NCBI GenBank assembly: GCA_019637675.1
Contig: JAHBVE010000001.1
Span: forward strand, 434,001-498,000
Source of the DNA: Anaerolineales bacterium
GTDB taxonomy: Bacteria; Chloroflexota; Anaerolineae; Anaerolineales; UBA11579
Direction of reading: 5' to 3'
DNA: 64,000 nt
The notes beneath the pieces were generated by a model. It was not told the origin of the DNA, ran no database searches, and saw only the letters and a list, made by a program, of their open reading frames with translations. The translations under genes and the position numbers were made by a program. Shown one piece after another: positions 14,864-24,214 of the stretch; the first letter of the stretch is position 1; every line of letters begins with the position of its first letter.

Positions 14864-16045
14864 TTACCCCGCGTAAATAAGTTCGGTTTGCGGCGCGCCC
14901 AGGTACTCGCAGCCGGTCTCGGTCACCACAATGTCCTCTTCGATGCCGATGCAGCCGTGGCCGGCCACCATCAGGCTCGGCTCGATGGTGAATACCTGGC
15001 CCACCTCCAACGGCATGTTAGGCGTCTCGCCGTACTTCTCCCATAGCGGGCCGAGCAACGCCCCGCCGTCGTGCACGCTGCGGCCCATCTGGTGGCCGAG
15101 GGCATGCTTGAACTCGGTGAAGCCCGCCTCGGTCACGATCTTGCGGGCGGCCGTGTCGACCTCAAGCCCGGTCGCGCCGGGCTTGATCAGCGCCATCGCC
15201 GCCTCGATGGCGGCGCGGGCGGTGTCGAAGCCGTGCTGTACCTCGGCCGGCGCCTGGCTCTCGCCGGGGCGCAGCACGTACATCACGCGTTGGATGTCGG
15301 AGGTGTAGTCCTCCTGCAGCACGCCGAAGTCGAAGTGCACGATCTGCCCGGGCTCGACCCGGATCTCGGTCGGCGCGGCGTGGCCGATGGGGCTGTCCGG
15401 CCCGGCGTTGACGGCCGGGCAGAACTTCTGCTCCCAGGCAAAACCGAGGCCGCGCTTCAGCGTCTCGGCGTGCATGTGCGCGGCGATCTCGCGCTCGGTC
15501 TGGCCGGCTTTGACGAAGGGGTAGGTGGCGGCGTAAATATCGGCCGTGCTGGCGATGGCGGCGCGGATGCGGCGCTGCTCCTCGGCCGTCTTGCGGCCGC
15601 GCACGGCATTGATGACCGGCTCGGCCGAGATGATGCGCCCGGCGTACTCGCCCAGGTAATCACGCAGCAGTTCGCCCAGGCCGCTGCTCAGGCCATCCGC
15701 GAAGGGGTCATTGCGCGAGATGTTGACCGCGATCTGTTTCGGGTCCAGGCGCCTGATCGTGTCCTGCAGCGCCTGGCGCACGGAGAGGTCATAGCCCACG
15801 ATGGTGTCGTAGGCGCCGGTGTTTTGGGCCGTATCCGCCTCCAGGTTGCCGAGGATGGCGATACGCTCGCCGCTGCGGGTCATGATCAGCGCGCTCTGCC
15901 AGGTCAGGTCGGTCCCGAAGATGATCGGCAGCATCGGGTCGCCGGCCGCGCGGGTCTCGCGCACGAAGGTCAGCCACATATCTACGCCCTTCTCCTGCAG
16001 GATGCTGACCGCTTGCTGCGTCTTTTCTTGTACGAGTGTCGCCAT
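14864..16045 (-). CDS. M24-family metallopeptidase (Xaa-Pro aminopeptidase-like)
   Basis: The protein of about 393 residues has a creatinase-type N-terminal domain and a C-terminal pita-bread domain. Metal ligands can be seen as Asp in IVHFDFGV and YTSDIQRV, His in ALGHQMGRSVHD, Glu in FTIEPS and Glu in GIEEDIVVTE. ATG 16045 is used because GGAG lies about 9 nt upstream (gagcaggagaagagag); the frame is open 63 bp further upstream without support. It is the first gene of an operon with mgsA. The exact dipeptide specificity is not known. Confidence 0.9.
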   Translation of the reverse strand: MATLVQEKTQQAVSILQEKGVDMWLTFVRETRAAGDPMLPIIFGTDLTWQSALIMTRSGERIAILGNLEADTAQNTGAYDTIVGYDLSVRQALQDTIRRLDPKQIAVNISRNDPFADGLSSGLGELLRDYLGEYAGRIISAEPVINAVRGRKTAEEQRRIRAAIASTADIYAATYPFVKAGQTEREIAAHMHAETLKRGLGFAWEQKFCPAVNAGPDSPIGHAAPTEIRVEPGQIVHFDFGVLQEDYTSDIQRVMYVLRPGESQAPAEVQHGFDTARAAIEAAMALIKPGATGLEVDTAARKIVTEAGFTEFKHALGHQMGRSVHDGGALLGPLWEKYGETPNMPLEVGQVFTIEPSLMVAGHGCIGIEEDIVVTETGCEYLGAPQTELIYAG

Positions 16046-16085
16046 CTCTCTTCTCCTGCTCCCATTACCAACAATGCCTGTTTGA

Positions 16086-16266
16086 GTAGGGGTGGCTCTC
16101 AGAGCCACCCGCTATTGAGCCTATTGGACTTTCATGTGGGCCGGTCTGAGACCGGCCCCTACATAAATTTCCTGCCTTCTATGCGCTGGCGAGTTAAGTG
16201 CTGCGCAGCAGCACAACTCGCCAAACGCTTGGTAAAACGCCATGCTTCTGGCGTTTTACCAAGCGT
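16086..16266. repeat. Three intergenic palindromes, the last a perfect 17-bp hairpin
   Basis: 16086-16162 contains two back-to-back GTAGGGG...CCCCTAC units (GGGTGGCTCTCAGAGCCACC and GGGCCGGTCTGAGACCGGCCC). 16186-16222 can fold as TGGCGAGTT/AACTCGCCA with an inner GTGCTGCGCAGCAGCAC. 16225-16241/16250-16266 is a perfect 17-bp hairpin that includes the stop codon of the aldo/keto reductase gene. Confidence 0.65.
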
Positions 16267-17233
16267 AGGCCTCAGGCGCTTCACCACCCGGGCCGGGCCA
16301 GATCTCGTCGAGCTTCTTCATCGCCGCATCATCCAGCGTGAACGCCAGCGGCTCCAGCGCCGTCTCCAGCTGCTCCAGCGTGCGCGGGCCAATGATCGGC
16401 GCGGTCACCACGGGGTTGGCGAGCAGCCAGGCCATCGCTACCGTGGCAGGGCTGGCCCCCAGCTGCTTGCAGAACGCCTCGTACTCCGTGTGCTGCTGCT
16501 CGCGGCGCTTGACCTGCTCCTGATTGCGGTCATCCGTGCGGCGGCTGTCTTTCACCTTCTCGAACGCGCCGGCCAGTGTGCCCGCCGCCAGCGGGCTGTA
16601 CGGGATCAGGCCCAGGCCGTACTCGCGGCAAGCGGGAATGACCTCCTGCTCGATGCGGCGGGCGGCCAGGTTGTACAGGCTCTGCTCGCACACCAGGCCC
16701 ATGAAGTGGCGCGCCTTGGCCTCGGCCTGCGCCTGGGCGATGTGAAAGCCGGCAAAGTTGCTGCTGCCGACATAGATCACTTTGCCCTGCTGCACCAGCA
16801 CTTCCATCGCCTGCCATATTTCTTCCCAGGGCGTGTTGCGGTCAATGTGGTGCATCTGGTACAGGTCAATGTAGTCGGTCTGCATGCGCTTCAGGCTGGC
16901 TTCGCAGGCCTGGCGAATGTGCAGGGCCGAGAGGCGCTTCTGGTTGGGCCAGTCGCCCATCTCGCCATAAACTTTCGTGGCGAGCACCACTTTCTCGCGG
17001 CGGCCGCCGCCCTGCGCGAACCAGCGCCCGAGGATGTTCTCGGTGATGCCTTCGCCCTTCTTCCAGCCGTACACGTTGGCCGTGTCGAAGAAGTTGATGC
17101 CAAGCTCCAATGCGCGGTCCATGATCGCGAAGCTGTCCGCTTCGGTCGTCTTCGGCCCGAAGTTCATCGTGCCCAGGCACAGGCGGCTGACCTGCAGCCC
17201 GGTTCGTCCAAGGGTTGTGTATTGCATGTCCAT
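16256..17233 (-). CDS. Aldo/keto reductase
   Basis: NADPH-dependent reductase of 325 residues with a TIM-barrel. The catalytic tetrad is visible: Asp and Tyr in FFDTANVYGW, Lys in VVLATKVYG and His in YQMHHID. The start YTTLGRTGLQVSRLCLGTMNFG and the later VYVGSSNFAGF are typical of the YajO/Tas-like subgroup of general aldo/keto reductases. GGAG lies 5 nt before ATG 17233. The substrate is unknown. The gene's stop codon lies within a long hairpin that may act as a 3' end. Confidence 0.93.
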   Translation of the reverse strand: MDMQYTTLGRTGLQVSRLCLGTMNFGPKTTEADSFAIMDRALELGINFFDTANVYGWKKGEGITENILGRWFAQGGGRREKVVLATKVYGEMGDWPNQKRLSALHIRQACEASLKRMQTDYIDLYQMHHIDRNTPWEEIWQAMEVLVQQGKVIYVGSSNFAGFHIAQAQAEAKARHFMGLVCEQSLYNLAARRIEQEVIPACREYGLGLIPYSPLAAGTLAGAFEKVKDSRRTDDRNQEQVKRREQQHTEYEAFCKQLGASPATVAMAWLLANPVVTAPIIGPRTLEQLETALEPLAFTLDDAAMKKLDEIWPGPGGEAPEAYAW

Positions 17234-17243
17234 GTCTGCTCCG

Positions 17244-18578
17244 TTAGTTTTGCGCCGGCACCGCGGCCGGTTGGATGTGAGGTTTGTGCGCCAGGCTGCC
17301 GAGGTAGACCGCCTCGGTGGCCAGCGAGAGGGTCAGCGCCGCCACCGCGGTCGGGATGCTGGGCAGCTTGAGCGCCACGCCCAGCGCCAGCACGCCGGCC
17401 AGCACCGCCAGCTCCAGCGCCATGGCGTAGGCCTGCGGGCGCGTGTTGCGCCGCGCCGTCAGCAGCCCGCGCGCCAGGCACACGGCCGCCATCGCCATCG
17501 GCAGCAGCACGCCCAGGCGTGCGCCGCCCTCGGCGATCGCGGCCAGCTCGCCGCCCACGCCGATCAGGGTATGGAAGTAGAAGTCCGACAACGGCGTGAA
17601 GGCGATCAGCGCCAGCAGGATGCTGGCGGCCAGCCCCACGCTGTAGCTGAAGCGCCGCAGGGCGGGCTGGCTGCCCGGCTCCTCGTGATGGGCGATGACC
17701 ACCTCGGGCAGCGCCATCTCGAGCGAACGGCTGATGAAGAACAGCCCGTTCAGCACCGGCCAGGCCGCCAGGGCCGTCTCCGGCTCCGGGCTGCGCGCCA
17801 GGGCCGCCGCGATCAGCGGCTGTGTGAATAGAAACAATAGATTGCTCGTAGCCAGCGGCCAGTGGAAATTGACCAGGGCGCGGTAGCTCAGCTCCGGCGC
17901 GCTGAGTTTGCTTTCGGCGCCGAAGTGGGTGCGCACCAGCGTCGCCGAGGCGATATGGGCGTAGATCGCCTCGGCGATCACGCCCAGGCTCAGCGCCAGC
18001 GTGCCCAGCGCCACGCCGCTGGCCTCGGTGAACACCGCCAACAGCGTGGCCGTGCCGGCCGAGGCCAGCAGGCGCACCACAGTACCCTTGCCCACCGAGG
18101 CGCTCTGCCCGAAGCGAATAAGGATCCCCTGGCGGAAGCGCCGCCAGGCGATGGCCGCGCTCCACAACAGCATGAGCTGCAGGCCCAGCTTGACGGGCGC
18201 CAGCAGGCTGGCCGGCACGCCCATCCAATCCCGCACCACCAGCTCGAACAGCGGCGACCAGCCCAGCAGCGCCTGCAGCACGGTCGTGCCCACCATCAGC
18301 TGCACTGTAAAACGGCGCAGCATGGCGTAGTTCTGCGGGCCGCGTGCCAGCGCCGTGCTGGTGGCCAGCAGCGAGATGACCGGGCTCTCGATCGTGATGC
18401 TGAGCGAAGCGGCCAGCCCGAAGGCGGCGATCATCAGCGTGCTTTCTGGCAGCCGCGCCAGGGCCGCATTCACATACGGCATCTCCAGCGCCATCAGCAG
18501 CCAGCTGGCCGCCAGCGGCAGCCAGGTTAGCAGTATTCGTTTTTGAGTCAGGGGTGGGGTGGTGCTCTGCGCGTGCAT
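17244..18578 (-). CDS. MOP-superfamily multipass membrane protein (MATE or ANKH-like)
   Basis: The 444-residue protein has about twelve hydrophobic segments and two similar halves, the pattern of the MATE/polysaccharide flippase superfamily. The N-terminal MALEMPYVNAALARLPES and the second-half stretch PLIAAALARSPEPETALAAWP look like the progressive-ankylosis (ANKH) group. Transported compound unknown. It lies 10 bp upstream of the aldo/keto reductase gene on the same strand, so the two probably form an operon. Confidence 0.65.
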   Translation of the reverse strand: MHAQSTTPPLTQKRILLTWLPLAASWLLMALEMPYVNAALARLPESTLMIAAFGLAASLSITIESPVISLLATSTALARGPQNYAMLRRFTVQLMVGTTVLQALLGWSPLFELVVRDWMGVPASLLAPVKLGLQLMLLWSAAIAWRRFRQGILIRFGQSASVGKGTVVRLLASAGTATLLAVFTEASGVALGTLALSLGVIAEAIYAHIASATLVRTHFGAESKLSAPELSYRALVNFHWPLATSNLLFLFTQPLIAAALARSPEPETALAAWPVLNGLFFISRSLEMALPEVVIAHHEEPGSQPALRRFSYSVGLAASILLALIAFTPLSDFYFHTLIGVGGELAAIAEGGARLGVLLPMAMAAVCLARGLLTARRNTRPQAYAMALELAVLAGVLALGVALKLPSIPTAVAALTLSLATEAVYLGSLAHKPHIQPAAVPAQN

Positions 18579-18598
18579 ATGCGGCTGAGTTTACCAAA

Positions 18599-19215
18599 CA
18601 GCGGTCAGCTGTCAGCAATCAGCTTTCAGCAGTCAGCCCTCACCCCGTTGATTTTTATTCAATCGCAGTAGCGGTCTCCCCTCTCCCTTAGGGAGAGGGG
18701 TAGGGGTGAGGGTTTGTATCCCTCCATTCGCAAACCATCATCAGTAGGGGCGGGGTTACCCTGCCCCTACATTGGGATGCGCGATTTTGGGGCGGGTTAG
18801 AAACCCGCCCCTACGAAACTCGTCCTTAGGTGTCCCGCGTTCCTCGATCTCTCGTATGAATGCAATGTCACGCTAAATTGCGACGCGGGACCCCAAGGAG
18901 ACTCCCTGGGTTGCAAGACCGAGACTGAACGCATTGCGGAGGGGGCCAGGGGGAACCAACTTTGGTTCCCCCTGCGGGGTCACAGGGGCGGAGCCCCTGA
19001 AAAAAAGAAAAAAAGCTAATAAAACCCCTGGATACAAAGAGCCAATGATTTCTGCGCACCTGTTTTAGCAGGAGCAGTATTACGACTAAAAGACCTGCGC
19101 TTTACAAGGCGCTGCCCAGAATAACAACCTTCGGGGAGTTGTCATTCCGGGCAGCTGCGAGCTAACGCTCGCGGGGAGAAGTGCACGTCGTTTCGCCGTG
19201 CTGGCCCTAGTATAT
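18599..19215. repeat. Gene-free stretch of about 660 bp rich in palindromes
   Basis: 18599-18637 is a TCAGC simple repeat. 18637-18712 contains CCCTCACCCC and a CCCTCTCCCTTAGGGAGAGGGG palindrome closing in GGGGTGAGGG. 18743-18770 and 18789-18814 are GTAGGGGCGGG...CCCGCCCCTAC units. GTCCCGCGT (18832-18840) is mirrored by ACGCGGGAC (18883-18891). 18947-18974 is a perfect 12-bp hairpin, CAGGGGGAACCA-ACTT-TGGTTCCCCCTG. 18982-19000 is CAGGGGC/GCCCCTG followed by an A-run. 19107-19155 has a CTGCCC...GGGCAG hairpin. No coding potential was recognised. Confidence 0.55.
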
Positions 19216-19244
19216 AAAAACGACCCCGTTCGGGGTCGTTTTTT
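19216..19244. terminator. Bidirectional terminator
   Basis: ACGACCCC-GTTC-GGGGTCGT is an 8-bp stem flanked by A-runs and T-runs. It ends the minus-strand zinc-ribbon gene three bases away. Confidence 0.85.
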
Positions 19245-19246
19245 GG

Positions 19247-19783
19247 CTACTTCTTTTTCTTGGCCGCCTTCTTTGGCGCTGCCTTCTTGGCGGCCTTTTT
19301 GGGAGCCGCCTTCTTAGGCGCCGCCTTTTTGGGAGCGGCCTTCTTTGCCGCAGCCTTCTTAGCCGGTGCAGCCTTCTTCGCAGCCGTTTTCTTGGCCGGC
19401 GCGGCCTTCTTCACGGCCGGCTTAGATGCCGCCTTCTTGGCGGGTGCAGCCTTCTTGGCTGCCGGCTTGGCCGCTGGCTTCGCCTCCGCCTTGGCCGGCG
19501 CAGGCGCCGGGGTCACGGGCGCAGGCTTTGGCTCAACCTTCGGCTGAGCCGGCGCCGGGCTGCTGGCGGCCGGCACCGGGGCACTGGCCGGCGCGCCCGA
19601 AGGCGACCATTCAGGAGCAAAGCGCATCAACTGGTCACGCGGCACCACGTTCGTGCGGGCGCAGCGCGGGCAGTAGGCGTTGTAGTGCTTCCAGCCCTTG
19701 GCCTCGATCTGGTCAAGCGCCGCGTGGATCGTTTCCTGGTTCAGGGTGAAAGGGGTGTGGCAATGCGTGCAGCGTACAAGCAT
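19247..19783 (-). CDS. Zinc-ribbon protein with histone-H1-like Lys/Ala tail
   Basis: The N-terminus forms a zinc ribbon: CTHC (Cys5, Cys8) and CPRC (Cys38, Cys41) frame a helix. After a Pro/Ala linker (about 60-100) comes a tail of about 75 residues made almost only of Lys, Ala and Pro in units such as KKAAPKKAA and PAKKA, like the C-terminal domain of histone H1. ATG 19783 is chosen because AGGAG lies 6 nt upstream. A DNA- or RNA-binding nucleoid-type role is likely from composition. The tail repeats may vary in number between strains. A second protein with such a tail occurs at 62896. Confidence 0.75.
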   Translation of the reverse strand: MLVRCTHCHTPFTLNQETIHAALDQIEAKGWKHYNAYCPRCARTNVVPRDQLMRFAPEWSPSGAPASAPVPAASSPAPAQPKVEPKPAPVTPAPAPAKAEAKPAAKPAAKKAAPAKKAASKPAVKKAAPAKKTAAKKAAPAKKAAAKKAAPKKAAPKKAAPKKAAKKAAPKKAAKKKK

Positions 19784-19810
19784 GGTTAACTCCTTTGTCG
19801 GTAAAACCAA

Positions 19811-20758
19811 TTATACATCCCGCGCTTGTGGCGCAGGCTTTATGGTCGCCAGCAGGATGCCGAGCAGGATCAGCGCTGCGCCCACCAGTTTGATCGCGCT
19901 CGGCATTTCGCCCAGCAGCAGCACCGCCAGAATTGTGGAGCTGACCGGCTCGCCCAGCAGGGCGATCGATACATACGAGGCCGGCAAATGCGCCAGCGCC
20001 CAGTTGAAGCTGGAGTGGCCGATCAGTTGCGGCAGCACCGCCAACAGCAGCAGGTATACATAGATAACGGGCGAGAAGCCAAAGGCGTGCTGGCCGGAGA
20101 ACGGCACCAGCGCCACCAGCACCAGCGCCGCGATCCCATACACCAGGAAAATATATGCGGTCAGCGAGAGCTGCGGCCGCAGGCCGCGCCCGATGAGGAT
20201 ATAGCCAGCCCCGCTCCACGCACCCACCAGCGCCAGAAAGTTGCCGTAGAACGCCTTGCCGGCCACGAATTCGCTCAGCGGCGGGCACTGTATGCTCCCG
20301 GCCGCCAGCGTGCAGCTGTCGCTCAGCGCCACCACCACGCCGCCCGCCAGAGCCACCAGCATGCCCAGCAGCACGCCGCGGCCCAGCTTCTCCTTCAGCA
20401 CGATCGGCGCCAGCAGCGCCACCCACAGCGGGTTGGTGGTCACCAGCACCACCGAGCTGGCCACGCTGGTGTACTCCAGCGAAAGGATCCAGCTGGCGAA
20501 GTGCACCGCCAGCAGCACGCCGCTCAGCGCCGCCAGGGCCAGGCCCCGGCGGCTTAGCTGGCGCAGCTCACCCGTGTGGCGCGGCAGCGCCACCGGCACC
20601 AGGATGATCGCTGACAGCGCCATGCGGTAGGCGGCGATCACCAGCGAGCCGGCCTCCTGCTGCGCATAGCGGATCAACAGCGAGGATGACGCTACGGCAA
20701 AGATGCCCAGCAACAATATCAGATGCGGCGGAACTTTCGGTTGGGAGGGTGTGCTCAC
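19811..20758 (-). CDS. EamA/DMT-superfamily permease
   Basis: Ten hydrophobic segments in two EamA repeats give the usual length of about 300-315 residues. Features include LLIRYAQQEAGSLVIAAYRM in the first repeat and a second-repeat LGEPVSSTILAVLLLGE, typical of drug/metabolite transporters. The GTG at 20758 starts the conserved part; the frame is open further upstream, but that stretch overlaps the sodA promoter and is Lys/Ser-rich, unlike the family. Substrate unknown. It is divergent from sodA. Confidence 0.83.
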   Translation of the reverse strand: MSTPSQPKVPPHLILLLGIFAVASSSLLIRYAQQEAGSLVIAAYRMALSAIILVPVALPRHTGELRQLSRRGLALAALSGVLLAVHFASWILSLEYTSVASSVVLVTTNPLWVALLAPIVLKEKLGRGVLLGMLVALAGGVVVALSDSCTLAAGSIQCPPLSEFVAGKAFYGNFLALVGAWSGAGYILIGRGLRPQLSLTAYIFLVYGIAALVLVALVPFSGQHAFGFSPVIYVYLLLLAVLPQLIGHSSFNWALAHLPASYVSIALLGEPVSSTILAVLLLGEMPSAIKLVGAALILLGILLATIKPAPQARDV

Positions 20759-20778
20759 AGCGGAGGATTGTGCTTTTC

Positions 20779-20808
20779 TTGACAAAGGGCTTTTGCAACG
20801 CTTACAAT
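20779..20808 (+). promoter_or_regulatory. Sigma-70-type promoter of sodA
   Basis: TTGACA (20779-20784) and TACAAT (20803-20808) are separated by 18 bp. The predicted transcript starts near 20815, about 50 nt before the sodA ATG. Confidence 0.75.
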
Positions 20809-20867
20809 CGCCTCGTTCATTGTAACTTAACCCACTTTTGGCCGTTTTCTCATGAAAGGAGCTCAAA

Positions 20868-21470
<603 letters not shown>

Positions 21471-21564
21471 GCGAGCTTTCTGAGCGCAACTTAAGCAACT
21501 GCTAAATCAGGGCTAGCAAAAATCGCAACCTGGGTGTAAAATCGCCTCAACGGAGATTAACTAA

Positions 21565-21990
21565 ATGACCCACATCATTACCAGTTTGTGTTTGCGTGAC
21601 GGTGGTTGCGTTGAAGTTTGCCCGGTGGAGTGCATTGTCCCCGGTATGCCGCAGGACCAGTACCCCTGGTACTACATCGACCCGGCCACCTGCATTGACT
21701 GTGGCGCCTGCATCCCTGAGTGCCCGTTCGAGGCCATCTTCACTGAAGATGAAGTGCCTGATGCCTACGACGCCAAGGCTGACCAGAAACAGGCCAAGCC
21801 CGCTGGCACGCCCGGCTATGCCGAGCACTTCGAAGGCAGCAATCACCACGGTCACGCGGTCGTGATCGACAGCGTGAAGACCCTGACCCCAGGTGAGACG
21901 GTCAACCTCCGTGATGACATTCAGGCCAACTACGACTACTTCGAGAAGGGTCCCGGTTACTGGGACGGTTGGCAGCAGCACGCCAAGTAA
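21565..21990 (+). CDS. Two-cluster ferredoxin with C-terminal extension
   Basis: The first 55 residues are a bacterial-type ferredoxin: CxxxxxCxxxCPxxC (Cys9, 15, 19, 23) and CIDCGACIPECP (Cys43, 46, 49, 53), so two iron-sulfur clusters are expected; the unusual spacing of the first set resembles seven-iron ferredoxins. The remaining 85 residues are acidic and His-rich (SNHHGHAVV) and of unknown role. GGAG lies upstream of the ATG, and a terminator follows. It is probably a soluble electron carrier. Confidence 0.92.
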   Translation: MTHIITSLCLRDGGCVEVCPVECIVPGMPQDQYPWYYIDPATCIDCGACIPECPFEAIFTEDEVPDAYDAKADQKQAKPAGTPGYAEHFEGSNHHGHAVVIDSVKTLTPGETVNLRDDIQANYDYFEKGPGYWDGWQQHAK

Positions 21991-22010
21991 GCCTGAAGAC
22001 CAACAAAACA

Positions 22011-22040
22011 AAAAGCCCGCCATTCGGCGGGCTTTTTTTT
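22011..22040. terminator. Bidirectional terminator
   Basis: AAAAGCCCGCC-ATTC-GGCGGGCTTTTTTTT lies between the convergent ferredoxin and malQ genes. Confidence 0.9.
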
Positions 22041-22061
22041 GTACACGCAGCCATTCGCGAT

Positions 22062-23552
22062 CTAGGCGGAGCGCCCGTGGCTGGCGTTCAGCGCCGCGAT
22101 GCGCTTTGCCAGCACGGCGGTCAGCTGGGCGCCGTCCACCCGCCAATGCCAATTGCCCAGCGGGGTGCCGGGGATGTTCATGCGCGCCTCGCTGCCCAGC
22201 TCCAGAAAATCCTGAATCGGCGCCACGGTCAGCGCCGCCCGCGAGCCCCATAGCATCTCCAGCATGGTCCAGGCCAGGCTCAGCTCGCCGGTCTTGATGT
22301 AGCTCAGGCACAGGGCGCGCTCGCTGGGCGGGGCGTGCTCGACCCAGCCCAGGAAAGTGTCATTGTCGTGCGTGCCGGAGTAGGCCACGCAGTTGATCGG
22401 GTAGTTGTGCGGCAGGAACGGGTGCTCCAACCCCATATCAAAGCCGAACTGGAAGACCTTCATCCCCGGCAGGTTGAACTGGTCACGCAGGGCGATCACC
22501 TCGGGTGCCGCCTCGCCGCCCAGGTCCTCGGCGATCAGCGGCAGGTGGCCCAGCTCACGCTCGACCGTGAAGAAGAAATCCTCGCCCGGGCCCAGCTCCC
22601 AGGTGCCGTTCATGGCCGTGTCTTCGCTGGCCGGGATGGCGTAGTAGGTGGCAAAGCCGCGGAAGTGGTCGAGGCGGATCACATCCGCCAGCGCCAGCGT
22701 GGCCCGCAGGCGGTTGAGCCACCAGGCGTAACCCTCGGCCTTGTGCAGGTCCCAGCGGTAGAGCGGGTTGCCCCACAGCTGGCCGGTGGTGCTGAAGATA
22801 TCCGGCGGCACGCCGGCCACGCGCAGCGGTGCGCCGTGCGCATCCAGCTCGAACAGCTCGGGGTGGCACCACACATCCGCGCTGTCGTGGGCCACGTAGA
22901 TCGGCAGATCGCCGATCACGCCCACGCCGCGCTCCGCCATGTAGGCGCGCAGCTTCGCCCACTGGCGGAACAGCAGGAATTGCTGGAAGGCAAAATAGCG
23001 CAGCATCGTTTCGTGGGTGCGGCGCGCCTCGGCCAGCGCCTCCGGCTGGCGGTCACGCAGCCCGGCCGGCCAGTGCGGCCAGGCTTGCTGGCCGTGCTGG
23101 CTCTTGAGCGTCATGAACAAGCTGTAATCGTCCAGCCAGGCGCCCTGCGCCTGGCAGAACTCGGTGAACTCGGCCCTCAGCGCCGGCATGCTGTTGAGGC
23201 GGGCGAAGGCCACCTGGTATAAGCCACGCTTCCATTGCGTCACCGCCGGAAAGTCCACCGTGTGGGTGGGGAAGGCCGGCGCGGTTTGCAGGTGGGCTGC
23301 ATCCAGCAAGCCGTCCTCGGCCAGCAACTGCGGGCTGACCAGGTTGGGGTTGAGCGCGAACGAAGAATACGACTGATACGGCGACTCGCCGTAGCCGGTG
23401 GGGCCAAGCGGCAGGGTCTGCCACCAGCGCGTACCGCTTTGCACCAGGAAGTCGACCCAGGCGTAGGCCTGCGGCCCCAGATCGCCGATGCCAAAGCGGC
23501 CCGGCAGGCTGGTGACGTGCAGCAAGATACCCGAGCGGTGCTGAAAATCCAT
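22062..23552 (-). CDS. malQ: 4-alpha-glucanotransferase
   Basis: The 496-residue GH77 amylomaltase transfers maltodextrin chains. The start SGILLHVTSLPGRFGIGDLG is diagnostic. Catalytic residues are seen as Asp in RLDHFRGF, Glu in LIAEDLG and Asp in GTHDNDT. It is the usual length for the bacterial type without extra domains. No other glycogen genes are adjacent. The gene is alone on its strand, and about 660 bp of repeat DNA follows upstream. Confidence 0.97.
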   Translation of the reverse strand: MDFQHRSGILLHVTSLPGRFGIGDLGPQAYAWVDFLVQSGTRWWQTLPLGPTGYGESPYQSYSSFALNPNLVSPQLLAEDGLLDAAHLQTAPAFPTHTVDFPAVTQWKRGLYQVAFARLNSMPALRAEFTEFCQAQGAWLDDYSLFMTLKSQHGQQAWPHWPAGLRDRQPEALAEARRTHETMLRYFAFQQFLLFRQWAKLRAYMAERGVGVIGDLPIYVAHDSADVWCHPELFELDAHGAPLRVAGVPPDIFSTTGQLWGNPLYRWDLHKAEGYAWWLNRLRATLALADVIRLDHFRGFATYYAIPASEDTAMNGTWELGPGEDFFFTVERELGHLPLIAEDLGGEAAPEVIALRDQFNLPGMKVFQFGFDMGLEHPFLPHNYPINCVAYSGTHDNDTFLGWVEHAPPSERALCLSYIKTGELSLAWTMLEMLWGSRAALTVAPIQDFLELGSEARMNIPGTPLGNWHWRVDGAQLTAVLAKRIAALNASHGRSA

Positions 23553-23605
23553 ACTGCTGTGATTCTATCAAGGCTTGGTGAGTGAGCGTGCTCGAACGCA
23601 GCACA

Positions 23606-23974
23606 GTAAGGGCGGGTTTTAAACCTGCCCACAAACTTTGTGCATGAGAGCTCAGTACACATTTTTCAAAGTCAATGTCATCCTGAGCGGGTATCTCGAT
23701 CCACACCAGCAGCGCTGCATAGCAGCGCACGACTCCAGCTCAGCGAAGGACCCATCGCTGACACATCTTCCAAAATGCGCTGGTTTCATCTTGCGCACCG
23801 GGTAGGGGCGGGGTTACCCCGCCCCTACATAAGCGATAGTGCAACGCATACCCCTCACCCGGTGATCTAGATCTACGATGACGTGCGCGCTCCCCTCTCC
23901 CTTTAGGGAGAGGGGTACTCCCGTAGGGCTAGGGGTGAGGGTCTGTCATTCCGAGCGAAGCGAGGAATCCTTTT
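23606..23974. repeat. Repeat-rich gene-free stretch between malQ and the lyase gene
   Basis: 23606-23631 and 23802-23828 are GTAGGGGCGGGGT...CCCCTAC units, the first imperfect. 23677-23777 is a GTCATCCTGAGCGGG repeat with an inner GCGCTGCATAGCAGCGC hairpin. 23851-23942 contains CCCCTCACCC, then CCCTCTCCCTTTAGGGAGAGGG and AGGGGTGAGG. 23945-23974 is GTCATTCCGAGCGAAGCGAGGAATCC. The rest, to 24200, shows no gene. Confidence 0.6.
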
Positions 23975-24214
23975 AGGACAATCTAAGCACCCCACTTCCT
24001 TGATTTCCCCATCAAATCCCCTCCTCACCCCAGACTCCGCGATACAACATCTCCCATGCCTTCCCACACCTCATCCACTGTCAAGGCCCTTGAACTATTA
24101 ACTATTAACGGGTCCGCACCCACCCCCTCCGCCAGCCATGATGATGATTAAAACTTTTGGGATTAAAATAAAGGCAGCCCGCATGGGCACTAGCCAACAT
24201 TTCCAAAGGACAGC

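Noticed and set aside
15071..17371. 766-codon plus-strand open frame
   Set aside because: It runs antisense across the M24 peptidase and aldo/keto reductase genes, which are clearly real.
17164..18618. 484-codon minus-strand open frame
   Set aside because: It is in another frame of the MATE-like gene and has low-complexity Gly/Ala/Arg composition.
18982..19000. CAGGGGC/GCCCCTG hairpin as a plus-strand terminator
   Set aside because: It is followed by an A-run, not a T-run, and no plus-strand gene ends there.
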